A DNA stretch of 64,000 bases from positions 16,694,489-16,758,488 of the forward strand of contig OW121742.1 in the NCBI GenBank assembly GCA_933228675.1, written 5' to 3'. Below, in pieces: positions 21,081 to 33,097 of this stretch (position 1 is the first letter of the stretch; the number at the start of each line of letters is the position of its first letter). Both the position numbers and the translations under genes were made by a program. The notes beneath the pieces were generated by a model that was not told the origin of the DNA, made no database searches, and saw only the letters and a list, made by a program, of their open reading frames with translations. The stretch is from Stomorhina lunata. Taxonomy: Eukaryota; Arthropoda; Insecta; Diptera; Rhiniidae.

Positions 21081-24000
21081 TTGTATTTTTTTTTACTTGT
21101 TTTTATTGAAAACAAAAAAATCAAAAATTGTAATAAAAATTTGAAATCTTAGTAAAAATTTTAAATTTTCAAAAAAAAAAAAAAAATTGTAAAAATTCAA
21201 ATTTTTGAAAAAAATTGAAATTTTAGTAAAAATTCAAAATTTTAGTAAAAATTCAAAATTTCGTTAAAAATTAGAAATTTTAGTAAAAATTTAAAATTTT
21301 AGTAAGAATTTAAAATTTTAGTAAAAATTTTAAATTTTAGTAAAAATTTAAAATTTTAGTAAAAATTTAAAATTTTAGTAAAAATTTAAAATTTTAGTAA
21401 AAATTTAAAATTTTAGTAAAAATTTAAAATTTTAGTGAAAATTTAAAATTTTAGTAAGAATTTTAAATTTTAGTAAAAATTTAAAATTTTTGAAAAAATT
21501 CAAAATATTAGTAAAAATTTAAAATTTTTGTAAGAATTTTAAATTTTAGTAAAAATTTAAAATTTTAGTAAGAATTTTAAATTTTAGTAAAAATTTAAAA
21601 TTTTTGAAAAAATTCAAAATATTAGTAAAAATTTAAAATTTTTGTAAAAATTTAAAATTTTAGTAAAAATTCAAAATTTTAGAAAAAATTCCAAATATTT
21701 GTATATTTTTATTTCAGTAAAAATTGAAAATTTTAGTAAAAATTCAAAATTTTAGTAAAAATTCAAAGTTTTTGTAAAAATTCTAAATTTTAGTAAAAAT
21801 TCAAAATTTTAGTAAAAACTCAAAGTTTTTGTAAAAGTTCTAAATTTTAACAAAAATTCAAAATTTTTGAAAAAATTAAAAATTTTTGAAGAAATTAAAA
21901 ATTTTATTAAAAACAAAATTTTATTAAAAATTTTGAATTTACAAAAAAAAAAAAAAAATACAAATTTTAGTAAAAATTCAAATTTTTGAAAAAAAAAATT
22001 AAAATTTTAGTAAAAATTAAAAAATTTAAAAAAAAAATCCAAATATTAATAAAAATTTAAAATTTTTGTAAAAATTCAAAATTTTAGTAACAATTTTGAA
22101 TTTTCAAAAAAAAAAATTTTTTTTTGAAAAAAAAAATTAAAATTTTAATAATAAATTAAAATTTTATTCAAAACTCAAAATTTTAGTAAAAATTTAAAAT
22201 TTTAGTAAAAATTTAAAATTTTAGTAAAAATTTAAAATTTTAGTAAAAATTTAAAATTTTAGTAAAAATTTAAAATTTTAGTAAAAATTTAAAATTTTAG
22301 TAAAAATTTAAAATTTTAGTAAAAATTTAAAATTTTAGTAAAAATTTAAAATTTTAGTAAAAATTTAAAATTTTAGTAAAAATTTAAAATTTTTTGAACA
22401 ATTCAAAATTTTAGAAAAAAATCAAAATTTTAGAAAAAATTCCAAATATTAGTAAAAATTAAGAATTTCAGTAAAAATTTAAAATTTTGGTAAAAATTTA
22501 AAATTTTGGTAAAAATTTAAAATTTTAGTAAAAATTCAAAATTTTTTGAAAAATCCAAAATAGAAGTTTTTTTACTCAAACTTTTTAGTAAAAATTTAAC
22601 ATTTTAGAAAATATTTTTAATTTTAATAATAATTAAAAATTTAAGTAAAAATTCAAAATGTTATTAAAAATTCATAAAATTATTTAAAACATAAAATTTT
22701 AGTAAAAATACAAAATATTAGTAAAAATTAAAAATATTAGTAAAATTTAATTCAAAATCAAATTTTAGAAAAAATTTTAAATTTTTATTAAAAATTAAAA
22801 ATTTTAGCTTTAATTAGAAATTTTAGTAAAAATATTAAATTTTAGTAAACATTTTTAATTGTAGTGAAAATTCAAAATTTTATTAAAAGTTAAACATTTA
22901 AGTAAAAATTCGAAACTTAAGTAAAAATTAAAAATTTTAGTAAAAATTCAAAATTTAAGTAAAAATTAAAAATTTAAGTAAAAATTAAAAATTTAAGTAA
23001 AAATTAAAAATTTAATAAAATTTGAAATTAAAGTTAAAATTTTAAATTTTAGTCAAAATTAAAAATTTTAATAGAAATTTAAATTTTGGTAAAATTTACA
23101 AATTTTAGTAAAAATTCAAAATTTTAGTAATAATTAAAAATTTTAGTATTAAAGGATTTTCTTATTTTTTAAATTTAGTATTTTTCAAAATTCAAAATTT
23201 TTGTAAAAATCAAAAATTTTAGTAAAAATCAAAAATTTTAATAAAAATTTAATATTAAAGTTTTAATTCAAAATTTTAGTAAAAATTTCAAATTTTAGTA
23301 AAAATTTCAAATTTTAGTAAAAATTTCAAATTTTAGTAAAAATTTCAAATTTTAGTAAAAATTTCAAATTTTAGTAAAAATTTCAAATTTTAGTAAAAAT
23401 TTCAAATTTTAGTAAAAATTTCAAATTTTAGTAAAAATTTCAAATTTTAGTAAAAATTCCATTTTTAAGTAAAAATTCAAAATATTGGGAAAAAAATAAT
23501 ATTTTAGTAAAAAATTCACCATTAAAATTTGAATTCAAAATTTTGGTTAGAATTTAAAACTTTGGTTAAAATTAAAAATTTTAGTAAAAACTAAAAATTT
23601 TAGTAAAAGTTCAAAATTTTAATAAAAATTCAAAGTTTTTGTTAAAATTCAAAATATTACTATAAATTTAAAATATTACTAAAAATTCCAAAAAGTTGGA
23701 AAAATTTAAAAATTTTAGAAAAAATTTTAAAAAATTCAAAAATTTTAAAAAATTCAAAATTGTAGTAAAAATTTAAAAATTAAAATTAAAAAATTTTGCT
23801 ATAAATTCAAAAACTAAAAATTTTGGTTAAAAATTCAAAATTTTTGTTTATTAGAAAAATTTCTGTTAAAAATTTTAGTACAAATTCAAAAGTTTTTTAA
23901 AAATTTAAAAGATTGATAAAAATCAATATTTGAAAAAATATTAAAATTTTAGTAAAAATACATTAAATAAATCTAATAAAAATTTTATAAGAAATTCATA

Positions 24001-24165
24001 ATTCATTAAAATTTTAGTTAAAGAAATAAAACTTTTATATAAACTCTTAATTTTAGTAAATTTTAAAAATTTTTGTGAACATAAAATTTTTTTGAAAAAT
24101 TCAAAATGTTTGTATAAATTTAAATTTTTGTTAAAATATCAGTTGCATTCAAAATTCTTGTACAA
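21081..24165. repeat. 19-bp AT satellite, degenerate with homogeneous blocks
   Basis: The core unit is AGTAAAAATTTAAAATTTT (19 bp). Clean blocks lie at about 21,300-21,460 and 22,180-22,400, and a third block at about 23,270-23,455 has the variant AGTAAAAATTTCAAATTTT. Between them the units are heavily mutated and of irregular length. Confidence 0.9.
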
Positions 24166-25640
24166 ATTATGTAGTATAGAATAAAAGTAACTGTATGTAG
24201 GAAGGTCAACCTGAAATTTGATTTATTGAAATATTTATTAATTTTGTTTCCTTCCTACCAAATATTTTTCGCTTTATAAATGAAAAACGAATTCTCCTTG
24301 TGTTTCCATTAAATAAAGAATTTCTTTCGCACTATCAATGACCACTCATGGGTCAGTGCAAAATGAAATAAAATATACATGACACACATATCATCGCCGT
24401 CGTCGTCATCATCATCAGTAAATGGCATAAATGCCTGAACATCATCGCCACGCGAAAATTTACTTAAATCAAATATACAACTGAAAACAGGGTGTTGTAG
24501 GAAAGAGGTGAACTTCTTCGGCAAAAATAATCTAACATCTTTCAGAGTTTTTCAAATATTTGACGAACTTTGGTTTTGAGATGATTATGATCTTCAAAAT
24601 GTTTAAGCTAACAAAATTTCAGGATTATCTATGATGAGCGATTGGCACTGGTTTTTCATCCAAGACACAAACCACCTCACTGAATGATATCGAAATTAAG
24701 TAAAAAGTCTTTGTACTTAAAGTGGTATATCTTTGTAATTTATAAACCAATTAGAATGATATCTTCAGCAAAGATAATCTGAAAAAATTGTTCTATCGAT
24801 TTGATAAGAAAACAGGTCCATAGATCTTACATAGATTTAAAAATTTTTAACATAACTTGAATTTTGATCAACACTAAGAGAACGTCTCTTACCTAATCTA
24901 GAAAAATATGAGTATGGCTAATATTAGATTGATTAAAATTGATACACATCGTATATATATATCTCCTACCTCTTTCTGACCCACCCTTTTCCCATAAAAA
25001 TATCGCTGTAAAATGCTCATATTATGAACATATAAAATTCATATGCCACTTTTCAAAAAAATACAAAATCAAAAAACAAGACAATTAAACAGAAAAATAC
25101 CCACTAGTACGCCCCCTCCCGCCACAACACACTCCTTCCCTGCATGAAGCCGCTACTGTAAGTGAGAGCTTAAAGTGCTGAAAACTCACGCAAAAAAGAT
25201 TATACCAGATATGAATAAGCAGCGGAATGAATGAATGAATGAAACGAATGAATGAATGGGATATATGAAAAAGACATAACCAGTGAAATATATTAAACAA
25301 GTGAATAAAAATAAAATGTTCTACTTTTAAACCCAAATGCAAATAATAAACGACAAGGAGCTACCCAAAAAAATTAAAATGTAAGACTAAAAGAAAAAGA
25401 AATGAAAAAGGACTAGCACTAGTAGTGACAGCCAGGACATTTGCAGTAGTCACATAAAATGTTAATAATTATGATGATGACATTAAGAAAGTGAATAATT
25501 TTGTTAAGAGGTTAAAATGGTTTTTAATGAATTTTTCTAGGGGTAAAATTGATATTAATGAACAAATTTTTAAATCTCTTAATTAATCAACATCATCACC
25601 AAAAATTTTGCTTACTAACATGAGTTAGTAAAATTTAATA
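24166..25640. other. Non-coding stretch with microsatellites
   Basis: No coding frame recognised. A (GTC/ATC)n tract sits at about 24,392-24,420 and a (GAAT)n tract at about 25,224-25,258. Otherwise unremarkable AT-rich DNA. Confidence 0.55.
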
Positions 25641-28600
25641 TTTAGTAAAAAATTTATAAAGAAATCTTCTATAAAAATTTTTTATAAAAAATCTTCTATA
25701 AAAATTTTTCTATGAAAAATTTTCTATAAAAATTTTTCTATGAAAAATTTTCTATAAAAATTTTTCTATGAAAAATTTTCTATAAAAATTTTTCTATGAA
25801 AAATTTTCTATAAAAATTTTTCTATGAAAAATTTTCTATAAAAATTTTTCTATGAAAAATTTTCTATAAAAATTTTTCTATGAAAAATTTTCTATAAAAA
25901 TTTTTCTATGAAAAATTTTCTATAAAAATTTTTCTATGAAAAATTTTCTATAAAAATTTTTCTATGAAAAATTTTCTATAAAAATTTTTCTATGAAAAAT
26001 TTTCTATAAAAATTTTTCTATGAAAAATTTTCTATAAAAATTTTTCTATGAAAAATTTCCTATAAAAATTTTTCTATAAAAAATTTTCTATAAAAATTTT
26101 TCTATGAAAAATTTTCTATAAAAATTTTTCTATGAAAAATTTTCTATAAAAATTTTTCTATGAAAAATTTTCTATAAAAATTTTTCTATGAAAAATTTTC
26201 TATAAAAATTTTTCTATGAAAAATTTTCTATAAAAATTTTTCTATGAAAAATTTTCTATAAAAATTTTTCTATGAAAAATTTTCTATAAAAATTTTTCTA
26301 TGAAAAATTTTCTATAAAAATTTTTCTATGAAAAATTTTCTATAAAAATTTTTCTATGAAAAATTTTCTATAAAAATTTTTCTATGAAAAATTTTCTATA
26401 AAAATTTTTCTATGAAAAATTTTCTATAAAAATTTTTCTATGAAAAATTTTCTATAAAAATTTTTCTATGAAAAATTTTCTATAAAAATTTTTCTATGAA
26501 AAATTTTCTATAAAAATTTTTCTATGAAAAATTTTCTATAAAAATTTTTCTATGAAAAATTTTCTATAAAAATTTTTCTATGAAAAATTTTCTATAAAAA
26601 TTTTTCTATGAAAAATTTTCTATAAAAATTTTTCTATGAAAAATTTTCTATAAAAATTTTTCTATGAAAAATTTTCTATAAAAATTTTTCTATGAAAAAT
26701 TTTCTATAAAAATTTTTCTATGAAAAATTTTCTATAAAAATTTTTCTATGAAAAGTTTTCTATAAAAATTTTTCTATGAAAAATTTTCTATAAAAATTTT
26801 TCTATGAAAAATTTTCTATAAAAATTTTTCTATGAAAAATTTTCTATAAAAATTTTTCTATGAAAAATTTCATATAAAAATTTTTCTATGAAAAATTTCA
26901 TATAAAAATTTTTCTATGAAAAATTTCATATAAAAATTTTTCTATGAAAAATTTCATATAAAAATTTTTCTATGAAAAATTTCATATAAAAATTTTTCTA
27001 TGAAAAATTTCATATAAAAATTTTTCTATGAAAAATTTCATATAAAAATTTTTCTATGAAAAATTTCATATAAAAATTTTTCTATGAAAAATTTCATATA
27101 AAAATTTTTCTATGAAAAATTTCATATAAAAATTTTTCTATGAAAAATTTCATATAAAAATTTTTCTATGAAAAATTTCATATAAAAATTTTTCTATGAA
27201 AAATTTCATATAAAAATTTTTCTATGAAAAATTTCATATAAAAATTTTTCTATGAAAAATTTCATATAAAAATTTTTCTATGAAAAATTTCATATAAAAA
27301 TTTTTCTATGAAAAATTTCATATAAAAATTTTTCTATGAAAAATTTCATATAAAAATTTTTCTATGAAAAATTTCATATAAAAATTTTTCTATGAAAAAT
27401 TTCATATAAAAATTTTTCTATGAAAAATTTCATATAAAAATTTTTCTATGAAAAATTTCATATAAAAATTTTTCTATGAAAAATTTCATATAAAAATTTT
27501 TCTATGAAAAATTTCATATAAAAATTTTTCTATGAAAAATTTCATATAAAAATTTTTCTATGAAAAATTTCATATACAAATTTTTCTATGAAAAATTTCA
27601 TATAAAAATTTTTCTATGAAAAATTTCATATACAAATTTTTCTATGAAAAATTTCATATAAAAATTTTTCTATGAAAAATTTTCTATAGAAATTTTTCTA
27701 TGAAAAATTTTCTATAAAAATTTTTCTATGAAAAATTTTCTATAAAAATTTTTCTATGAAAAATTTTCTATAAAAATTTTTCTATAAAAAATTGTCTATA
27801 AAAATTTTTCTATGAAAAATTTTCTATAAAAATTTTTCTATGAAAAATTTTCTATAAAAATTTTTCTATGAAAAATTTTCTATAAAAATTTTTCTATGAA
27901 AAATTTTCTATAAAAATTTTTCTATAAAAAATTTTCTATAAAAATTTTTCTATGAAAAATTTTTTATAAAAATTTTTCTATGAAAAATTTTCTATAAAAA
28001 TTTTTCTATGAAAAATTTTCTATAAAAATTTTTCTATGAAAAATTTTCTATAAAAATGTTTTCTATGAAAAAATTTTCTATAAAAATTTTTCTATGAAAA
28101 ATTTTCTATAAAAATTTTTCTATGAAAAATTTTCTATAAAAATTTTTCTATGAAAAATTTTCTATAAAAATTTTTCTATGAGAAATTTTCTATAAAAATT
28201 TTTCTATGAGAAATTTTCTATAAAAATTTTTCTATGAAAAATTTTCTATAAAAATTTTTCTATGAAAAATTTTCTATAAAAATTTTTCTATGAAAAATTT
28301 TCTATAAAAATTTTTCTATGAAAAATTTTCTATAAAAATTTTTCTATGAAAAATTTTCTATAAAAATTTTTCTATGAAAAATTTTCTATAAAAATTTTTC
28401 TATGAAAAATTTTCTATAAAAATTTTTCTATGAAAAATTTTCTATAAAAATTTTTCTAAATGAAAAATTTTCTATAAAAATTTTTCTAAATGAAAAAAAA
28501 AATGAAAAAAAAATTTTTTCTAAATGAAAAATTTTCTATAAAAATTTTTCTATGAAAAATTTTCTATGAAAAATTTTCTATGAAAAATTTTCTATGAAAA

Positions 28601-29610
28601 ATTTTCTATAAGAATTTTTCTTAATGAAAAACTTTCTATAAAAATTTTTCTAAATGAAAAATTTTCTATAATAATTTTTCTAAATGAAAAATTTTCTATA
28701 AAAATTTTATTAAATGAAAAATTTTCTATAAAAATTTTTCTAAATGGAAAATTTTTCTAAATGAAAAATTTTCTATAAAAATTTTTCTAAATGAAAAATT
28801 TTCTATAAAAATTTTTCTTAATGAAAAATTTTCTATAAAAATTTTTCTAAATGAAAAATTTTCTATAAAAATTTTTCTATGAAAAATATTTTGTAAAAAT
28901 TTTTCTATGAAAAATATTTTGTAAAAATTTTTCTATGAAAAATATTTTGTAAAAATTTTTCTATGAAAAATTTTCTTTTAAAATTTTTCTATGAAAAATT
29001 TTCTTTTAAAATTTTTCTATGAAAAATTTTCTTTTAAAATTTTTCTATAAAAAAATTTTCTATAAAAATTTTTCTATAAAAAAATTTTCTATAAAAATTT
29101 TTCTATAAAAAAATTTTCTATAAAAATTTTTCTATAAAAAAATTTTATATAAAAATTTTTCTATAAAAAAATTTTCTATAAAAATTTTTCTATAAAAAAA
29201 CTTTCTATAACAATTTTTCTATAAAAAAATTTTCTATAAAAATTTTTCTATAAAAAATTTTCTATAAAAATTTTTCTATAAAAATATTTCTATGTCTATG
29301 AAAAATTTTCTATAAAATTTTTTCTATGAAAAATTTTCTATAAAATTTTTTCTATAAAATTTTTTCTAGAAAAATTTTCTATAAAATTTTTTCTATGAAA
29401 AATTTTCTATAAAATTTTTTCTATGAAAAATTTTCTATATAATTTTTTCTATGAAAAATTTTCGATAAAAATTTTTCTAAGAAAAATTTTCATAGAAAAA
29501 TTTTCTATAAAAATTTTTCTATAAAAAATTTTCTATTTCAATTTTTCTATGAAAAATTTTCTATAATCAATTTTTCTACAAAAATTAATCTATGAAAAGT
29601 TTTCTATGTA
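25641..29610. repeat. 28-bp satellite array (two 14-bp halves)
   Basis: The unit is CTATGAAAAATTTT plus CTATAAAAATTTTT, 28 bp by motif spacing, so two related 14-mers form a dimer. About 140 copies. A contiguous block at about 26,868-27,660 carries CATATA in place of TCTATA in some 29 successive units. Past about 28,450 the units become irregular (CTAAATG, TTTTGTAAAA and CTATAAAAAAATT variants), decaying toward 29,600. Confidence 0.96.
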
Positions 29611-29650
29611 AATTTATATTTAAAATTGTAAAAAATTAATAATATTTTTT

Positions 29651-29673
29651 TTTCTTCTTTCTTTCAGGTAAGT
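29651..29673 (+). promoter_or_regulatory. Candidate recursive splice site (ratchet point)
   Basis: A long pyrimidine run ends in CTTTCAG and is followed with no exon by GTAAGT (CAG ends at 29,667, donor 29,668-29,673). This is the form of known zero-length recursive sites in long fly introns. It comes immediately after the 28-bp satellite and before more than 30 kb without coding. It would imply that this region is intronic in a plus-strand gene whose exons are outside the window. Confidence 0.55.
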
Positions 29674-31697
29674 GTTGCCAAAGGTTTTCAAGAAATATTT
29701 CATTAATATTTGTGAGTATAAAAAATGAGAAATTTAAATCTATTGCGATTTTTTCTATAAGAAGATAATTTCAAGAAATCTATGTCAATCTTTTAACATG
29801 TTTACCACTGTTAAAGCTTTTTACAGTTTGAAAGCCTTTGCTTTCAACATCAATGAAAAATCTCTCTCATGCTAGACAAAATTTTACTCTGAGAAAGTTT
29901 TTGAAAAGTTGAACAATTTGTTTACATTCATCTTCATTTTATCACAACGTTTATCTCTAACTTTTCTTTAACCACAACATTCTTACCGGCTGTTATGAAG
30001 CGAAATCTAAAAGATTTTTTGAGTTTGCGCCGTTAAAAGGAACCGGCATTTTTCCTAAGGATGCCTCAGGAATATAAAATCATTGTTAAAATATGTTTTT
30101 TTTTATAATGGTCAAAAAAAAAAAAAAATTCATTCACAATTTCAAATTTCCAAGAAAATGCTAATTTGTCTTAGTCCATATCTTATATTTACTCTAGTTT
30201 TCTTATCATTAAAGGTAAAATTCTAGTTTATTTATATTTTTTTCTTACCTTTTCTAAGGGTTGCAAGCCAACCAAAGAAGTAGGTACATAGTTATCTATC
30301 ACATGGTTTTGTGGTGTTAATTTCTTTCTTTAGTGTTAGCATCAGACACAACTTTTGTATAAAAAAAACTTTTTAGGGTCATTATACTGTGATTGATAAA
30401 CCCAGACACCAGAGTTTACTTTTTGAAATTTTCTCGTTTTCTTTGTTGTTTGTTAATTTTCCTTTGAAAAAAAAGGGATGAAAAGCATCACAAAGCTTAT
30501 ACAAAAAAAAAACTTGTTATTAAATCTAATGAGACAGGGCAAGGAAATGAGATAAATGAAGAATTAGTTGCAAAAAAGGCATGTACTTTGAGAAACTACA
30601 TTAATGGGTTTTAATAAAACTTTTGGTTCTAGTACGGAAATCCTGCCTTTTAATTCTAATAAAAGTGCGAAAAGGATAAAATTTGTTTAAAGTTCAAAAT
30701 ATTTTATGATTAGCTAAGGGAAATCATTCAATAGAGATATAATTAACTTTAAGCTGGATCATTTCGATTAATTGTTGGTATAAACTTTGACGTTTGTTTT
30801 GCTTGCTTATCCCCCTTTGGGTATGCTTTAAGGCGATCGCTTCACAAACCACATCTAATATTTGATATCTTTAAAGCAGTCCTAAAATATCTTGAGTTTG
30901 AGTCTTGAGAGATCTATAAAAATACATTATCTCCTCTCTTCCTTAAGACGCGACGCAAAATATCAATGACTTTTGGTTTCCTCTCCATAAACATTCAACA
31001 CTTTTTGCTGACCGATTGGATTTTGTTTGGCGGAATACGAATCGCCCCTGTATATATAGTTTAAAATCGCTTTTTTCCGAAGTTTTTACCCTGACAGTTA
31101 ATTCCGTCTATATTATAAGGTTTCCAAATAATAGCGATACATAAATATTTGGAGTCTACAACCTTAATCTTGTAGAAGATCCTCGGTAATTTTATCTGTA
31201 TGTCTATATTGAGCTACCTCAAAGATTTTACTGTACAAGTTGAGGCATTAACGCATTATACTTAACTTAAGTTGATCGGTAATGGATTATAACCCGGATG
31301 TAAATTTTGTCTCAGATTTATCGGTAATGATTTCTAATGTGCTCTGACGAAACCCTAAAAATATTGATGTATTTCTTGGAAGCACATTTCTCTTAACATT
31401 TACTAATAACACGGTGTTAAAAATGAGCAAATTTTGTAAAAACTTGGAAAACGAGCTATTAGGGGTAATAGGCCTAGATGAGGGCGTAAAAAAACATTTT
31501 CAAAGATTTCGAAAGACGTGCAAAATTTTGAGATATTCGCAAAAAATTACTATTTTCGGGTAGGTCGTATTACATTAGTGCCTCCAGCTCCCACATTTGC
31601 ACACCGATTTTAAAATTTTAAACAGTTTTTGAAAGTGAAAAAATCAAGCTGCATGAATAGGGCATAAAGTAAATTTTTGATCAAAAGTTTCGCTATT
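29674..31697. other. Non-coding, nothing recognised
   Basis: Unique-looking sequence of ordinary fly-intron composition, with no coding frame, RNA gene or clear repeat that I can name. Confidence 0.5.
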
Positions 31698-32392
31698 TAT
31701 ACCCTTCACCACCATAGGTAGAAAGGGTATTATAAGTTTGTGCTGATGTATGTAACGCATAGAAATATTTGTCTTAGACCTTTTGGAATACCAATAGGTT
31801 TAGAATCACTTTCTGAGTCGATTTAGCGATGTCAGTCCGTCCAGCTGGCTGACCCCCATGTAAAACGTGTTATCAAAGTACTAAAGATAATTTGATGAAA
31901 TTTGGCACATATCATTTTTTTGATAGTAAAATTTGCAAAATCGGTCCATTATTTATGTTACCACCCATAGGTCCCACTTCCCGGAATTGATATTTTAGCC
32001 ACAAATATCAATATTTTTTCATTAAATTTAAAACAAATACTGCTTACGTAAACTAAAATCACTGTACCAAATTTCGGTGATCCACATTTGACCAAGCTCC
32101 CATACAAACTCTTCTATCAAAACGCACTAAACGCGACAAAAATCTCTGAAACGATCATAAATCTGAAGATAATGAGAATTTTGAGTTATTTTTCTGCACA
32201 CATAATTTTTGCTCTCATATAAGTCCAAATGACGGAAACAGCTCAAATATATAAGTTTTGAGAAATTGTTTGTATAATGGCAAAATTTAGCAAATATTTG
32301 TCTTTATACAGGAAAAAGAACACCTTTGACCTTAGTGGTGAAGGGTATCGTATGGTCGCTCTTAACCGACTATAGCATTTTCTTACTTGTTT
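31698..32392 (+). mobile_element. Non-autonomous interspersed repeat, copy C (most complete)
   Basis: It begins TATACCCTTCACCACCATAG and ends GGTGAAGGGTATCGTATGG ... CTTACTTGTTTT. The start TATACCCTTCACCA and the near-end TGGTGAAGGGTAT are inverted repeats of each other. The interior carries CAGTCCGTCCAGCTGGC, AAATCGGTCCATTATTTATG and AGCTCCCATACAAACTCTTC. At about 695 bp it defines the family. The short open frames across its ends are not coding. Confidence 0.8.
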
Positions 32393-32937
32393 TTGATATA
32401 TTTTTGGGCAACCCGCCTTGCGAAGCAAATTTCACATCATTAAATATTTCTATTATGATTGAGTATTTGTTGGGGTTACAATGTAGAAAAGTTTGGCTCT
32501 TGCTTATGAACAGTAATGTTCCCTTTATCCTTCCTATCATAGCCTATTCGTTAGTTCCATTCCAAGTTCCAAGTTATGACTCGGGAGTCATTCTCTGAGT
32601 CATAACATTTTAAAATTCGTTTCGTATTCAATATGATTAGGGTGGTTACTAGTCGAGTTTTTAAAGTTGCGACTAATACTTGACGTGGTAGTAAACAACT
32701 TTCAAAGAGAGAAATGTAGCCCTTACAGAGCCGTGACCGCCGATATACAAAGTAGAATCTTAGAACTGTTTTTACAATGTAAAATCTACATTATCTTTAA
32801 TCCTAGGGGGTGACTGACACAACTTTTTTTTCGAACCTAATAGACATATTCTTTATTACTATACCGAACTTATTTTGAATAACATCTGCTAGTCTTTCGG
32901 CCAACTTTATATTAAACGTTCCAGCTTAATTTTAGCC
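32393..32937. other. Non-coding, nothing recognised
   Basis: No supported feature. The open frame at 32,326-32,598 starts inside the preceding repeat and has no recognisable domain. Confidence 0.5.
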
Positions 32938-33097
32938 AGGGGCTATTCACATATTACGTAACGCAATTATGGGGGGAGGGGGTAGGATTTTTGTTACATT
33001 GGAGGAATTTTGTATGCGTATTTCTATTCAAATGTGTAACATTTGAGGGGGTAAAAAATCTGCAAAAATAGCACTACGTAATATATGAACAGCCCCC
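32938..33097. mobile_element. Short MITE with 20-bp inverted termini
   Basis: About 160 bp. The left end is GGGCTATTCACATATTACGT. The reverse complement of the right end reads GGGCTGTTCATATATTACGT, 18 of 20 identical. Inside are a G-rich tract and TTGTTACATT/AATGTGTAAC segments, also inverted. No coding. The target duplication is unresolved. Confidence 0.75.
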
